Source: Leptolyngbya iicbica LK (GTDB taxonomy: Bacteria; Cyanobacteriota; Cyanobacteriia; Phormidesmidales; Phormidesmidaceae). From it: a stretch of DNA of 64,000 bases. The notes under the pieces are model-generated. The model searched no databases and was not told the origin of the DNA. It was given only the letters and a program-made list of their open reading frames with translations. The DNA lies in contig NZ_QVFV01000003.1 in the NCBI RefSeq assembly GCF_004212215.1, positions 62,001 through 126,000 of the forward strand, read 5' to 3'. Below, in pieces: positions 46,536 through 56,147 of this stretch. Numbering within the stretch: the stretch's first letter is position 1; every line of letters begins with the position of its first letter. The position numbers were made by a program, and so were the translations under genes.

Positions 46536-46955
46536 GCCCTGATTGTGGAGAGCTTTATGAGATTAGAATACCCAGGCTATCGGCTAAACGGGAGGCTTTG
46601 GTCAACATGGATGGCCGACATCTCGAAATCTCTCTTGTTGATCAACGGGCGTTTAGGGATAACGTCAAGCGAGTAATCGCAATGTGAGTGGAGACTCATC
46701 GTCAACGCAAACATTAGGGTTCCAAGCCTTTTTCAATTGGGCGATCGCTGATGTATGGCAGAGGGGCGAAAGGTGCCAGGTGTAAGGTTTACGGAACGCT
46801 TTCACCGCAAGCAGTGCAGGCATCGAGTATGACCTGACCCAGTTGCGGCTTGCAATATCAGTTCTTGGCTTGCTGCGGGTCAGCGGTTTGTCTTCCTGTA
46901 ATCTGCCTGGTGGGGGCAATTGTGGGGAGCGTGAGCCTTGCCGCGATCGCTCCCC
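46536..46955. other. intergenic region, nothing recognised
   Basis: 420 bases between two minus-strand genes. An 84-codon frame (46665-46919) does not look coding. No hairpin or repeat stands out. Confidence 0.4.
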
Positions 46956-48047
46956 CTAGCGCAACCGTTGTTTCAGCCAAAAGTTGAGCAAAGGCAGGGC
47001 GATGCGATAGCTAAATTGGGGGCCGTAGATCAGCCCTTTTTGCTCCAGGCTGTTGAGGGCACCTTGCAAGCCGCCGCCCCGCGAGAGCTGATGCTTTTTG
47101 ATATAGGCGCTGGCCTGGGGACTGTCAGTGGGGTCGAGGGCCAGGCTTTCCAGCACCCGGGCCTGGGTGGGGGGGAGTAGCAGCAGCAGGGCCTCGAAGG
47201 TGACGCTGATGTCCTGTACCAGGGTGAGCATACTGCTATGGACTTGATGGGCCTGGATGAGGCCAGTCGGAGAGTGGGTGGCGAGGGCGGCACAATCCAG
47301 CCAAATGCGCTGGGCGAGGGCGATCGCATCCTTTAAATGTCCCTGCACGTAACTTAAATACAACTCCAGCGCCTGACTCTCAGCCTCAAAGGTGAGCCCG
47401 GCGGCGGCCATGCTCTGGGTGATCCAGGGGCGCAGTTCCGGGTCAGCCAGGGGGGCCAGGGCAATCACCGGCAGCTGACTGGCGAGCATCCAGGGTTCTG
47501 CCACAGTGGCGATCAGGGCATAGCTGACCCGATTTTGCTGCTGAATTTCTTGCCGGAGATAGGTTTCCCACTTGCCCCGCCGATCCCATGAGCGAATGTG
47601 GAGGAAATTGTGGAATACAATCACCACCTGACAGTTCAGCCACTCAGCCAAGTATTGCGGCAGCGCCAGGAGGCCTTCAAATAAGGGCCATTCTTTGCCC
47701 GGATTGGTCGGCCAGACGAGGCGCGCTTGGGAGGCCAGGGTTTGGTCTAGCGTGAGGGGCTGATTCAGGCTCCAGGCTTGAATTTTGGTGAGTTCGTCCG
47801 GTTCCGCAAAGGCTTGGGTGATGGCATCGGCCAGAAATCGCAAAAACTGACCGGCGTTGCGGCACCGCAGAAAATCAATTTCGAGGCAACGGCAGCCGAC
47901 TTGTTTGGCGGCTTCTCGGATGAGCGATCGCCGTCCAATGCCGGGCACCCCGGTGACCACAAAATCGCTGTCCCGTTGCAGCAGGCTCGTTACGAGGTCG
48001 AGTTCGACTTCACGGCAGGGGAGCGATCGCGGCACAAAAGGAGGCAT
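46956..48047 (-). CDS. AAA/STAND-like ATPase with altered Walker A
   Basis: A 363-residue protein with the layout of an archaeal-ATPase/STAND NTPase: a phosphate-binding loop at 33-41, a Rossmann-like core (WLNCQVVIVFHNFLHIRSWD), a helical lid, and a winged-helix-like C-terminal domain (PTQARVLESLALDPTDSPQA, GALNSLEQKGLIYG). The loop reads GVPGIGRRS, in which Arg replaces the Walker A lysine, and the Walker B strand ends FHN instead of an acidic pair. ATP hydrolysis is therefore doubtful; it may have become a binding or regulatory protein. The ATG at 48045-48047 is used rather than 48140, which overlaps the inverted repeat. Confidence 0.75.
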   Translation of the reverse strand: MPPFVPRSLPCREVELDLVTSLLQRDSDFVVTGVPGIGRRSLIREAAKQVGCRCLEIDFLRCRNAGQFLRFLADAITQAFAEPDELTKIQAWSLNQPLTLDQTLASQARLVWPTNPGKEWPLFEGLLALPQYLAEWLNCQVVIVFHNFLHIRSWDRRGKWETYLRQEIQQQNRVSYALIATVAEPWMLASQLPVIALAPLADPELRPWITQSMAAAGLTFEAESQALELYLSYVQGHLKDAIALAQRIWLDCAALATHSPTGLIQAHQVHSSMLTLVQDISVTFEALLLLLPPTQARVLESLALDPTDSPQASAYIKKHQLSRGGGLQGALNSLEQKGLIYGPQFSYRIALPLLNFWLKQRLR

Positions 48048-48063
48048 GGCAGTAAAGCTGTAG

Positions 48064-48086
48064 TTAGCACTATTTTTTAGTGCTAA
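48064..48086. promoter_or_regulatory. inverted repeat with CIRCE-type arms, short spacer
   Basis: TTAGCACT-N7-AGTGCTAA between the divergent ATPase-like gene and the Ca2+-ATPase gene. The arms match those of the CIRCE operator bound by HrcA (TTAGCACTC-N9-GAGTGCTAA), but the spacing is four bases shorter, so it may be an operator for another repressor. Confidence 0.5.
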
Positions 48087-48144
48087 TATTGCTGGTTGAG
48101 TACTCTTTGATCGTAACACTCTATTTTTGAGGTACACCATCGTC

Positions 48145-50973
48145 GTGGTTCACAGCACACTCACGGATTCTGACGTTGATGATCCGGCAAGCGGGGCGAT
48201 CGCCCGCGCCGTTTCCACTCACTGGCACACCTTAAGTCCTCACCAGGCAACCACCCTGTTGGAGAGCAGTCCCCAAGGACTCAGCAACAGCGAAGCGGAG
48301 CACCGCCAGCAAGTCTATGGCTGGAATGAATTGCAGGAAGGGGCGACCCGCCGTCCGTTGGAGATTTTGTGGGACCAGTTCAAAAACATCATGCTGCTGA
48401 TGTTGATTGCGGTGGCCCTGGTGTCCCTCCTGTTGGATTTGCAGTCAGGGGGCTTTCCGAAGGATGCGATCGCGATTTTTGCGATCGTGCTGCTGAATGG
48501 TGGGCTGGGTTATCTGCAAGAGAGCAAAGCCGAAAAAGCACTGGCCGCGCTCAAAAACATGACCTCACCACGGGTGCGCGTGCTGCGGCAGGGGCGCGAG
48601 CAAGAGGTCGACGCCAAATGCCTGGTGCCAGGAGACATCGTGCTGTTGGAAGCCGGGGTGCAAGTGCCCGCCGACGGCCGGCTGCTGAACGCAGCGAATT
48701 TGCAGATCCGGGAAGCGGCGCTGACGGGGGAAGCGGAAGCGGTGATCAAACAGCCGGAAGTCACGCTGGCAGAAGAATCGGCCTTGGGCGATCGCGTCAA
48801 TCTGGTCTTCCAGGGTACAGAGGTGTTGCAGGGGCGCGGCACCGTGCTCATCACCCAAACGGGCATGCAGACGGAACTGGGCCGCATCGCTACGATGATT
48901 CAGTCGGTGGAAGCGGAACCGACGCCATTGCAACAGCGCATGGCACAACTGGGCAACGTGTTGGTGTCGGGGTCGCTGGTGCTGGTGGCTTTGGTGGTGG
49001 CGATCGGGCTACTCCGCACGGGCGATTTGAGCCTGTTTGATGAACTGCTGGAAGTCTCCCTCAGTATGGCGGTGGCGGTGGTGCCCGAAGGATTGCCCGC
49101 TGTCATTACGGTGACGCTGGCGCTGGGCACCCAACGCATGGTGCGCCGTCACGCCCTGATCCGCAAACTGCCTGCGGTTGAAACTCTGGGTTCCGTTACG
49201 ACCATCTGTTCCGATAAAACGGGGACGCTGACCCAAAACAAAATGGTGGTGCAACGGGTGCAAACCCTCGACACTCAGTACACCATCACAGGCACCGGGT
49301 ATGCTCCCGAGGGGCAAATTTTGGCCGATGGCCAACCGGTGGCGATTGAGTCTGCCCCGGCGTTAGAAGCCCTGCTGATGGCGAGTGCGTTCTGCAATGA
49401 TGCCACCTTAAGCCCGACGGGGAATGTGTGGACGATTTTAGGTGACCCGACGGAAGGGGCGCTGCTGGCGCTGGCGGGCAAAGGGGGCTTTCACACCAAC
49501 CGCCTGAAGCAAAACTGCGATCGCATTGCCGAAATTCCCTTCACCTCCGAACGTAAGCGCATGAGCGTGGTCATTCGCCCTTGTGAGGATGGTTCTTGTC
49601 CGGTGGATGAGGCAGTGATGTTCACCAAAGGCTCGCCGGAGCTAGTGCTGGAGCGGTGCCAGTTGGTGCAGATGCCCGCAGGCACTGAGCCGCTGACGCC
49701 AGCGAAGCGCGATCAGATTCTCGCCCACAATGATGAGATGGCTTCGCGCGGGTTGCGGGTGCTGGGCTTTGCTATGAAGCCACTCAACCACGCTGTGCCC
49801 ACGAACGACTTGGAAGCCGAAGAACAAGAGCTCATCTGGCTGGGGCTGGTCGGGATGCTGGACGCGCCCCGGCCCGAAGTGCGGGCGGCGGTCAAGGCCT
49901 GTCGCCGCGCGGGCATTCGTCCCGTCATGATTACGGGGGACCATCAGCTCACGGCGCAGGCGATCGCCACCGATTTGGGCATTGCCCAACCCGGCGACAC
50001 CATTCTTACCGGACGTGACCTGACCCACCTCTCCACCGCTGAGTTGGAAGCCACCGTGCCCCATGTGAGTGTGTACGCCAGAGTCGCGCCAGAGCACAAA
50101 CTCCGCATCGTGCAGGCCCTCCAAAAGCAGGGCGAATTTGTGGCGATGACCGGGGATGGCGTCAACGATGCGCCCGCCTTGAAACAGGCCGATATCGGCA
50201 TTGCCATGGGCATCACGGGCACCGATGTCAGTAAAGAAGCCAGCGACATGGTGCTGCTGGACGATAACTTCACCACCATCGTGGCCGCAACGGAAGAAGG
50301 GCGGGTGGTCTACGACAACATTCGCCGCTTCATTAAATACATTTTGGGCAGCAACATCGGCGAAGTGCTGACCATTGCCGCCGCTCCGCTCATTGGTTTG
50401 GGCGGCGTGCCCCTGTCGCCGCTGCAAATTTTGTGGATGAACCTGGTGACGGACGGGGTACCCGCCCTGGCCCTGGCCATGGAACCGGGGGAACCCAATG
50501 TTATGCGGCGTCCCCCCAACAATCCGCGAGAGAGCATTTTTGCGCGGGGACTGGGGGCTTACATGGTGCGGGTGGGCATTTTGTTGGCGATTTTGGCGAT
50601 CGCCCTCATGGCCTGGGCTTATCAACACACCCACGCGGCAGGCTATCCTGGCGATCCCGCTACCTGGAAAACGCTAGTATTCACGACGCTGTGTTTGGCC
50701 CAGATGGGCCACGCCTTGGCCGCCCGGTCGGACACGCGCCTAACCGTGCAACTGAATCCCGCTTCGAATCCGTTCATCTGGGCAGCGGTGCTGCTCACCA
50801 CAGGGCTGCAAATTCTGCTGATTTATGTGCCGCCGCTGCGGGACTTCTTTGGCCTGTATCCCCTGTCGGCGTTAGAACTGGCGGTTTGTTTTGGCTTTAG
50901 CGCGTTGTTATTTGTCTGGCTGGAAGGGGAAAAACTCTTCATCCAGTTCGCAATGAAGCGCCAGCGATCGTAG
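48145..50973 (+). CDS. pacL: P-type Ca2+-ATPase (type IIA/PacL-like)
   Basis: A cation-transporting P-type ATPase of 942 residues. The phosphorylation site is Asp357 in [12 protein letters not shown]; the hinge [20 protein letters not shown], the A-domain LTGEAEAV, and the membrane motif [14 protein letters not shown] are intact. The M6 stretch [20 protein letters not shown] is typical of Ca2+ pumps of the SERCA/PMR1/PacL group. An N-terminal cation-ATPase domain is present. The GTG at 48145 is taken as start (GAGG upstream). It heads a same-strand run with a small membrane protein, an SLC13 permease and ExoD. Confidence 0.93.
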   Translation: MVHSTLTDSDVDDPASGAIARAVSTHWHTLSPHQATTLLESSPQGLSNSEAEHRQQVYGWNELQEGATRRPLEILWDQFKNIMLLMLIAVALVSLLLDLQSGGFPKDAIAIFAIVLLNGGLGYLQESKAEKALAALKNMTSPRVRVLRQGREQEVDAKCLVPGDIVLLEAGVQVPADGRLLNAANLQIREAALTGEAEAVIKQPEVTLAEESALGDRVNLVFQGTEVLQGRGTVLITQTGMQTELGRIATMIQSVEAEPTPLQQRMAQLGNVLVSGSLVLVALVVAIGLLRTGDLSLFDELLEVSLSMAVAVVPEGLPAVITVTLALGTQRMVRRHALIRKLPAVETLGSVTTICSDKTGTLTQNKMVVQRVQTLDTQYTITGTGYAPEGQILADGQPVAIESAPALEALLMASAFCNDATLSPTGNVWTILGDPTEGALLALAGKGGFHTNRLKQNCDRIAEIPFTSERKRMSVVIRPCEDGSCPVDEAVMFTKGSPELVLERCQLVQMPAGTEPLTPAKRDQILAHNDEMASRGLRVLGFAMKPLNHAVPTNDLEAEEQELIWLGLVGMLDAPRPEVRAAVKACRRAGIRPVMITGDHQLTAQAIATDLGIAQPGDTILTGRDLTHLSTAELEATVPHVSVYARVAPEHKLRIVQALQKQGEFVAMTGDGVNDAPALKQADIGIAMGITGTDVSKEASDMVLLDDNFTTIVAATEEGRVVYDNIRRFIKYILGSNIGEVLTIAAAPLIGLGGVPLSPLQILWMNLVTDGVPALALAMEPGEPNVMRRPPNNPRESIFARGLGAYMVRVGILLAILAIALMAWAYQHTHAAGYPGDPATWKTLVFTTLCLAQMGHALAARSDTRLTVQLNPASNPFIWAAVLLTTGLQILLIYVPPLRDFFGLYPLSALELAVCFGFSALLFVWLEGEKLFIQFAMKRQRS

Positions 50974-50982
50974 GACAGCTTC

Positions 50983-51045
50983 AGGGACCCGGTCCCTTGG
51001 TCTTGGCCTTAACGCACCGGTGTTTCCGGCAGGGACCGGGTCCCT
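50983..51045. repeat. pair of 15-bp palindromic repeats
   Basis: AGGGACCCGGTCCCT at 50983-50997 and its reverse complement AGGGACCGGGTCCCT at 51031-51045, which can also pair with each other around a 33-base loop. They follow the Ca2+-ATPase stop and resemble the GGGGACGGTCCCC repeats at 23726-23824. Confidence 0.75.
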
Positions 51046-51084
51046 TATGAGATTTGCTTCCCACCTACCTTTTCCCAAACCTGC

Positions 51085-51255
51085 ATGAAAAAACTGATTG
51101 ATTTTGGTAAAAGCCCCTGGCCGATGTTGATTTTGACGGCGCTTTCGGTGGCGGTGGCCGTGCTCACCAGCCTGGACTGGAGCTATTCCGAATATGCGCC
51201 CGACCGCACCACTGCCCCCGCCACTGAAACGCCCGTCAAGGCCACCCAACCATGA
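51085..51255 (+). CDS. 56-residue membrane protein
   Basis: Starts MKKLIDFGKSPWPM; one hydrophobic helix (LILTALSVAVAVLTSLDW) and a polar Thr/Pro-rich tail. Its stop TGA overlaps the ATG of the SLC13 permease (ATGA at 51252-51255), so translation should be coupled. The small size, single helix and coupling suggest an accessory subunit of the permease; this is inference. Family not recognised. Confidence 0.7.
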   Translation: MKKLIDFGKSPWPMLILTALSVAVAVLTSLDWSYSEYAPDRTTAPATETPVKATQP

Positions 51256-53042
51256 CGATCGCACTGACCCTGGCGGTTGTTCTACTGGCGTTAATTTGCT
51301 TTGTCGGAGAATGGTTTCCCGCCGATGTAACCGCGATCGCGGTCATGGTGCTCTTGATGACACTGGGGCTGGTCACTCCGGAAGAGGGCATTTCCGGCTT
51401 TAGCAGTTCCGCCACGATTACGGTGCTGGCGATGTTCATCCTGAGCGCGGGCATCGACCGCACCGGAGCCGTCCAAGCGGTGAGCACCGGGTTGATGACC
51501 TGGGGCGGACGGCGGGCCAGTCGCCAAATTGTGGTGATGGGGGCGATCGTCGGGCCAATTTCCGCCTTCATCAACAACACGGCAGTCGTTGCGGTGTTTC
51601 TGCCCATCGTCGAAGACTGGTGCCGCAAGCAGGGCATTTCGCCATCCAAACTGCTGATGCCCCTGTCGTACCTGACGGTGCTGGGCGGCATGTTGACGGT
51701 GATCGGCACCTCGACGAACGTATTAGCCAGTGGCCTTTCGGCGGACTTGGGCTATAGCCCCTTCGGTCTGTTTCAGTTCACCGGGGTTGGCCTCATCACG
51801 GGAGCGATCGGGTTGCTGTACCTGGCATTTGTCGCGCCGCGCTGGTTGCCCCAACGGCGATCGCCCGCCGAGTCCCCCGTGCTGGAACGCTACGGCCTCA
51901 ACGACTACATCAGCGAAATCGTGATTCCCCCCGGTTCTAAGCTAGTGGGTCAGTCGTTGCAGGGCAGCCAGCTCCAGCGGCGCTTCGATCTGGATGTGAT
52001 GGAGCTGATTCGCGAGGGCGCGCACTTTCCCCAACCCATTGCCGACAAACGGCTACAGGCGGGCGATATCTTGCTGGTGCGCAGCCAGCCAGCCTGTTTG
52101 TTGAAAATCAAAGAAACTCAGGGCATTGAAATTTTGCCGGAGGTGCAATTTGGGCGATCGCAGGCCGAACCCGCCCTGACCCAGGGTGAAGAAGGCATTG
52201 CGGAAGTCCTGCTTTTGCCCAATGCCGAGATCGTCGGTTCCACCCTCAAAGAAACGCGGTTTCGCCAGCGCTACAACGCCACCGTGCTCGCCATTCAACA
52301 GGGGCAAACCTTGGTGCGCGATCGCCTGGGTCGGGTGCCGATCCAGTTTGGTGACGTGCTGCTGGTGCAAGGCCCCAAACAAAGTTTGCTGGGGCTGCAA
52401 ACCCGTCCGGGCTTCGTGTTAGCGCAGCAGCGAGATCTTGAAACCTTTCGGCGAGAAAAAGCCGGGGTAGCGATCGCCATCCTCCTGGGAGTCATCCTCC
52501 TGGCCGCCGTGGAATGGGTGCCCATTTTGGTCAGCGCCTGGATCGGCGTCGTCCTCATGCTGCTGACGGGCTGCCTCAAACCGGGGGAGCTTTACAGCTC
52601 CGTGCGCTGGGATGTCATCTTTTTGCTGGCGGGGCTGATTCCCCTCGGTATTGCTATGGAAAATTCTGGCGCGACCCAGTGGCTAGCGAATCAGTTGGTG
52701 GCCCTGGGCGGGCAGTGGTCGGGCTATGCGTTGCTGACCTTATTTTTCGTCATCACGTCCCTCGTCACAGAAATCTTGTCCAATAATGCCTGTGTCGTGC
52801 TGTTGCTGCCGATCGCTGCCCAGGTGGCCGAGACCTTAAATTTCAATCCGTATGCGTTTATGTTTACAGTCATGTTTGCGGCCTCCAACAGCTTTATGAC
52901 CCCGATCGGCTATCAAACGAATACGATGGTCTACGGCCCTGGCGGCTACCGCTTTGCGGACTTTCTCCGCGTGGGCACTCCCTTGAATATCCTCATGGCG
53001 TTGGTGACTCCGCCGCTGATTATTGCTTTTTATGGACTCTAA
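51252..53042 (+). CDS. SLC13/CitT-type permease with two TrkA-C domains
   Basis: 596 residues. N-terminal membrane half (VGPISAFINNTAVVAVFLPI, then GTSTNVLASGLSADLG), then two regulatory TrkA-C (RCK_C) domains in the middle (about 215-300, VIPPGSKLVGQSLQGSQLQR; about 305-395, LLPNAEIVGSTLKETRFRQR), then a C-terminal membrane half (SNNACVVLLLPIAAQV and SNSFMTPIGYQTNTMVYGPG). Cyanobacterial homologues such as SLT/SbtB-neighbour sulfate or dicarboxylate carriers share this plan. The substrate is uncertain; sulfate or an anion coupled to Na+ is a fair guess. TrkA-C domains bind nucleotides (including c-di-AMP in other bacteria), which is worth noting next to a c-di-AMP riboswitch in the same window. 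Confidence 0.9.
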   Translation: MTIALTLAVVLLALICFVGEWFPADVTAIAVMVLLMTLGLVTPEEGISGFSSSATITVLAMFILSAGIDRTGAVQAVSTGLMTWGGRRASRQIVVMGAIVGPISAFINNTAVVAVFLPIVEDWCRKQGISPSKLLMPLSYLTVLGGMLTVIGTSTNVLASGLSADLGYSPFGLFQFTGVGLITGAIGLLYLAFVAPRWLPQRRSPAESPVLERYGLNDYISEIVIPPGSKLVGQSLQGSQLQRRFDLDVMELIREGAHFPQPIADKRLQAGDILLVRSQPACLLKIKETQGIEILPEVQFGRSQAEPALTQGEEGIAEVLLLPNAEIVGSTLKETRFRQRYNATVLAIQQGQTLVRDRLGRVPIQFGDVLLVQGPKQSLLGLQTRPGFVLAQQRDLETFRREKAGVAIAILLGVILLAAVEWVPILVSAWIGVVLMLLTGCLKPGELYSSVRWDVIFLLAGLIPLGIAMENSGATQWLANQLVALGGQWSGYALLTLFFVITSLVTEILSNNACVVLLLPIAAQVAETLNFNPYAFMFTVMFAASNSFMTPIGYQTNTMVYGPGGYRFADFLRVGTPLNILMALVTPPLIIAFYGL

Positions 53043-53652
53043 CACCGCTCAATCGAAGTTTTCTCAGGAAATCAAGACTCTGTTGGAACAGTTGGCCCAC
53101 CAGCCGCTGACTCTGGCCCACGTGCTCAATGAAACCTCCGAACGGGGGTTTAGCCTGGTGATTGGGCTGTTAGTGCTGCCCTTTCTGTTTCCCATGCCGC
53201 CGGGGTTGACGACGATTTTGGGCTCGGCCTGTCTGCTGCTGTCGCTGCAAATGACCGTGGGCAGGCGATCGCCCTGGCTACCCCACCGAGTGGCGCAATT
53301 TCAGTTTCCCGCCACCCTGGCGCGGCAGCTGCTCAGCAACCTAAAGCGGGTCACTCGGGTCACCGAACGGTTCGTGCGGCCTCGGCTGACTCACCTGGCG
53401 GCTAGTTCCCGCGCCTGGCAAATCAACGGCGCTTGCATTAGCTGGTTAACCGTTCTGCTGATGCTGCCGATTCCCATGACCAACCCTATCCCCACCCTCG
53501 GGATTTTGCTGATCGCGATCGCCACCCTCGAAGCCGATGGCCTGATGCTCTGCCTGGGTTATGTGACGACGGGCTTAATTACGGGACTGTTTGGCATCTT
53601 GGGATACGGTTTGCTGCGATCTTCCGACGTGATCATGCAATGGTTGCAGTGA
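53032..53652 (+). CDS. exoD: ExoD family membrane protein
   Basis: A 206-residue protein of the ExoD family, named for an exopolysaccharide-related gene of rhizobia; the molecular role is unknown. Family text is clear: LAHVLNETSERGFSLVIGLL, VLPFLFPMPPGLTTILGSAC, and IPMTNPIPTLGILLIAIATL. Three to four membrane helices. The ATG at 53032 overlaps the permease stop by 11 bases, so it is part of the same operon. It is the last chromosomal-looking gene before the tRNA fragment. Confidence 0.88.
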   Translation: MDSNTAQSKFSQEIKTLLEQLAHQPLTLAHVLNETSERGFSLVIGLLVLPFLFPMPPGLTTILGSACLLLSLQMTVGRRSPWLPHRVAQFQFPATLARQLLSNLKRVTRVTERFVRPRLTHLAASSRAWQINGACISWLTVLLMLPIPMTNPIPTLGILLIAIATLEADGLMLCLGYVTTGLITGLFGILGYGLLRSSDVIMQWLQ

Positions 53653-53823
53653 TGCGTCAGGAGCCTCTGCCAGTCGGTGCAACGGAGTCCATATGAACGG
53701 ACGCTCTAAGTGGCCCATTCGCTGCTCAACTAACGCTGTAAGTACTCCACAGGTTTCTAAATGAATCAACAAAAGACGGCAAGGCCTCACTAGAGGACGC
53801 GGGTTTTGGCCGTTTTGCTTGAA

Positions 53824-53869
53824 AGCTGGTGACAGGACTCGAACCTGCGACCGGCTGATTACAAATCAG
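53824..53869 (-). tRNA. 3' fragment of tRNA-Thr(UGU), probable att site
   Basis: On the minus strand: anticodon arm GCTGATTTGTAATCAGC (loop TTTGTAA, anticodon UGU), variable region, intact T arm GCAGG-TTCGAGT-CCTGT, and the 3' acceptor strand CACCAGC with discriminator T. No matching 5' acceptor GCTGGTG or D arm exists upstream on that strand (53870-53960). A 3' half alone is the usual footprint left when an element integrates into a tRNA gene. Confidence 0.8.
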
Positions 53870-54065
53870 CTGCACGAGTTCTGAAGCCCTTTCCCTGAAA
53901 GGAATTGGGGCTCTCTAAAGAATGATGTACTAAATTCTGTGCTATTTTTCCGCTTAGTCTTGCCTGCTTTTGCGTAGCTATGAGAGCAGATGAGTAGCGC
54001 TCAGCGGGTCGATCATGCTCGTATGGTAAGCGCTTTTCTTCCCTTTATGGCGCGGCTTAAATCTC

Positions 54066-55310
54066 TTACGGCACGATGAGCAATTCATCCCAGCGAGTGG
54101 TGTAGCGAGGAGACCGCATCTCTGCTTTTGTCCGCCAGGATTGCTCGAAGCCTTGTGCAGCACATCGCACCGTGCCAGCCCCAAACTGGCTGTTAAGAGC
54201 GTCCATTACCTCCATTAATTTGCGGCCTTTTTCGCAGCTTTTGTGATTAATGAATAAGTCCTGCTGGATTTCATGGGCTGGGGTAAGTTCAGTCAGCCAC
54301 ACCCCAGCCTTTTGGTAATGATCACCTACTCGGTAGAGGGGACCGAGCGCCTTTAGGGCTGCTTTGGTCAGGGTGATGGTGTGGTTCGTTGGGGCCGAAA
54401 GGCCCACCGTTCCGCTATTTCGGTAGTAGGGCAGATCAGCATTAAAGCGATTGGTGGCGATAAAGACGGCGAGGAGTGAGGCCGAGAGGTTATCCCGGCG
54501 CAGTTTATGGGCGGCTCTTGCGGTATGAGTTGCGATCGCTTCTCTTAGATCTTCTAGGTCAGTGACTGGATGCCCAAAGGAGCGAGAGACGCAGCATGAT
54601 TTTCGTGGTTGGGGGATAAGCTCTAGCGGGAGGCAGCTGGTACCACGAAGCTCTTTTACAATGCGGACACCAACGATGCCCATCTGTCTTTTGATCCAGG
54701 CAAGGTCAGCCTGCTTAAGCTTTAGCGCAGTAGTAATGCCATAGGCTGTAAGCTTTTTGGTTGACTGCCTGCCGATGCCCCAGACCTCTCCCACCGGGAG
54801 GTTTTCTAAGACTTGGTCGGGGTCGCGCAGGATATAAGTCCCCTCCCCTCTCTTAGCGATTCGGTTTGCAATTTTGGCTAAGGTTTTTGTCGGTGCAAGC
54901 CCGATTGAGACAGGTATTCCAGTCCAGCGCTTCACCGTCGTTCGCATTATCGAGAGAGCATGGTCGGACACCTCCCCTGTGAGCCCGACAAACGCCTCGT
55001 CGATTGAGTACACCTCAACCTCAGGGGTAAAGTTTTGGAGTGTCTGCATGACACGGTTTGAGAGGTCACCGTAGAGGGCGTAGTTCGATGAGAAGATCTG
55101 GATCTGATGCTTCTCTATGAGGTCTCTCATCTGAAAAGCAGGGGTGCCCATTTTGATGCCCAAAGCCTTTGCCTCATTGGACCGGGCGACTGCGCACCCG
55201 TCGTTGCTACTAAGCACGATCACCGGGCGACCTTCAAGCTTTGGGTTAAATACCCGTTCACAAGAGACGTAAAAATTGTTGCTATCGACTAAGGCTATTA
55301 AGCGGCTCAT
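54066..55310 (-). CDS. umuC: DNA polymerase V subunit UmuC-like
   Basis: Y-family translesion polymerase, 414 residues. The catalytic acidic residues are in [19 protein letters not shown] (Asp near the start) and [12 protein letters not shown] (Asp-Glu). HhH-type [16 protein letters not shown] and the C-terminal little-finger/DUF4113 tail ([20 protein letters not shown], then [17 protein letters not shown]) are complete. The start ATG shares a base with the umuD stop (TGATG). Carried by many plasmids. Confidence 0.93.
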   Translation of the reverse strand: MSRLIALVDSNNFYVSCERVFNPKLEGRPVIVLSSNDGCAVARSNEAKALGIKMGTPAFQMRDLIEKHQIQIFSSNYALYGDLSNRVMQTLQNFTPEVEVYSIDEAFVGLTGEVSDHALSIMRTTVKRWTGIPVSIGLAPTKTLAKIANRIAKRGEGTYILRDPDQVLENLPVGEVWGIGRQSTKKLTAYGITTALKLKQADLAWIKRQMGIVGVRIVKELRGTSCLPLELIPQPRKSCCVSRSFGHPVTDLEDLREAIATHTARAAHKLRRDNLSASLLAVFIATNRFNADLPYYRNSGTVGLSAPTNHTITLTKAALKALGPLYRVGDHYQKAGVWLTELTPAHEIQQDLFINHKSCEKGRKLMEVMDALNSQFGAGTVRCAAQGFEQSWRTKAEMRSPRYTTRWDELLIVP

Positions 55311-55765
55311 CACGTCAGGAAATGAATGGCTTTTGTGACCACACCCCAGACGTCAAAGGACATGGCGGGATCTATGTGAATGGGTAGATATGCTGGGTTT
55401 TCTGGAAGGAGCGACACCTTTCCATGACTTATGTCGAGGCGCTTTATAGTGAGGTCACCGTTGACCACTGCGATGACGATATGGCCAGTGGTTGGGGTAA
55501 TCGCACGATCGACGATTAGGAGGTCATTGGGGTAGATCCCCGCACCGACCATAGAGTCGCCACTGACGCGAACGAAGAAGGTTGCGGCGGGGTGATGAAC
55601 AAGATAGCGATTGAGGTCGAGAGGGCCTTCGACATAATCCTCACCCGGAGACGGGAAACCAGCAGGAACAGTGATAATGAACAAGAAAGGTGCGTCCAAA
55701 CAGGGCAGTGGTAGTTGCAGCCTGTTATCCGTAGAACTCGCCTGTGCACCTAGTGGACATTCCAT
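55310..55765 (-). CDS. umuD: UmuD-like self-cleaving protease
   Basis: A LexA/S24-family serine protease that is cut upon RecA activation to form UmuD', the partner of UmuC. The cleavage site Ala-Gly is in [12 protein letters not shown], the nucleophile Ser in [13 protein letters not shown] and the Lys base in [10 protein letters not shown]. About 151 residues from ATG 55763-55765; a TTG three codons upstream is less likely. The long N-terminal arm resembles other plasmid UmuD proteins. A LexA-box-like sequence lies directly upstream. Confidence 0.92.
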   Translation of the reverse strand: MECPLGAQASSTDNRLQLPLPCLDAPFLFIITVPAGFPSPGEDYVEGPLDLNRYLVHHPAATFFVRVSGDSMVGAGIYPNDLLIVDRAITPTTGHIVIAVVNGDLTIKRLDISHGKVSLLPENPAYLPIHIDPAMSFDVWGVVTKAIHFLT

Positions 55766-55767
55766 AT

Positions 55768-55781
55768 AGTACAAGCGTTCT
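55768..55781 (-). promoter_or_regulatory. LexA-box-like sequence before umuD
   Basis: On the plus strand AGTACAAGCGTTCT, close to the cyanobacterial LexA consensus RGTACNNNDGTWCB (one mismatch, C at the D position). It lies two to three bases from the umuD ATG, so the operator would overlap the start of a leaderless or very short transcript. Confidence 0.5.
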
Positions 55782-55806
55782 TACTTGATTCATCGCTTTA
55801 ATTTAG

Positions 55807-55989
55807 ATGTGGGCAAACCTTTACGTCGGGATGAAGATTGAATTTGATGGTCAAGAGTGGATGGTGACTGAGGTCGACTTCATCTTTGAAAAAGTCACGG
55901 TGAGGCCAGTCAATGAGGAGCCTCCACGGATCGACTATTACGGGGTTTCAAAGATTGTGCCGTTTAACGAGCTTCCTTTCGCGAAGTGA
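55807..55989 (+). CDS. 60-residue hypothetical protein
   Basis: A small basic-acidic protein (IEFDGQEWMVTEVDFIFEKV, RIDYYGVSKIVPFNELPFAK), beta-rich in texture, perhaps a KOW- or SH3-like barrel. Not recognised. It is divergent from umuD and could share the region around the LexA-like box. Confidence 0.55.
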   Translation: MWANLYVGMKIEFDGQEWMVTEVDFIFEKVTVRPVNEEPPRIDYYGVSKIVPFNELPFAK

Positions 55990-56147
55990 TGGGCAGGATG
56001 CAAAGAAGGGGGCCTTTTACAGCTCTCTTCTATTTCTCCCACTGCTTTAATTTCAGCAATTTGGCACCCAAATTCCCTAGGGAACACGTTTTTGTTGTAA
56101 AGCTGTTTGTGCGGTACCCACTTCTCTACAAGCAGACTTGTTGAGGT

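Noticed and set aside
48064-48086. Canonical HrcA CIRCE operator
   Set aside because: The arms fit but the spacer is four bases too short, and no chaperone gene is adjacent; kept only as a CIRCE-like repeat.
49642-50634. 330-codon minus-strand frame inside the Ca2+-ATPase gene
   Set aside because: It is a GC-rich shadow of a strongly conserved P-type ATPase.
53824-53880. Intact tRNA-Thr gene
   Set aside because: Only the anticodon arm, T arm and 3' acceptor strand are present; no matching 5' acceptor or D arm exists on the minus strand.
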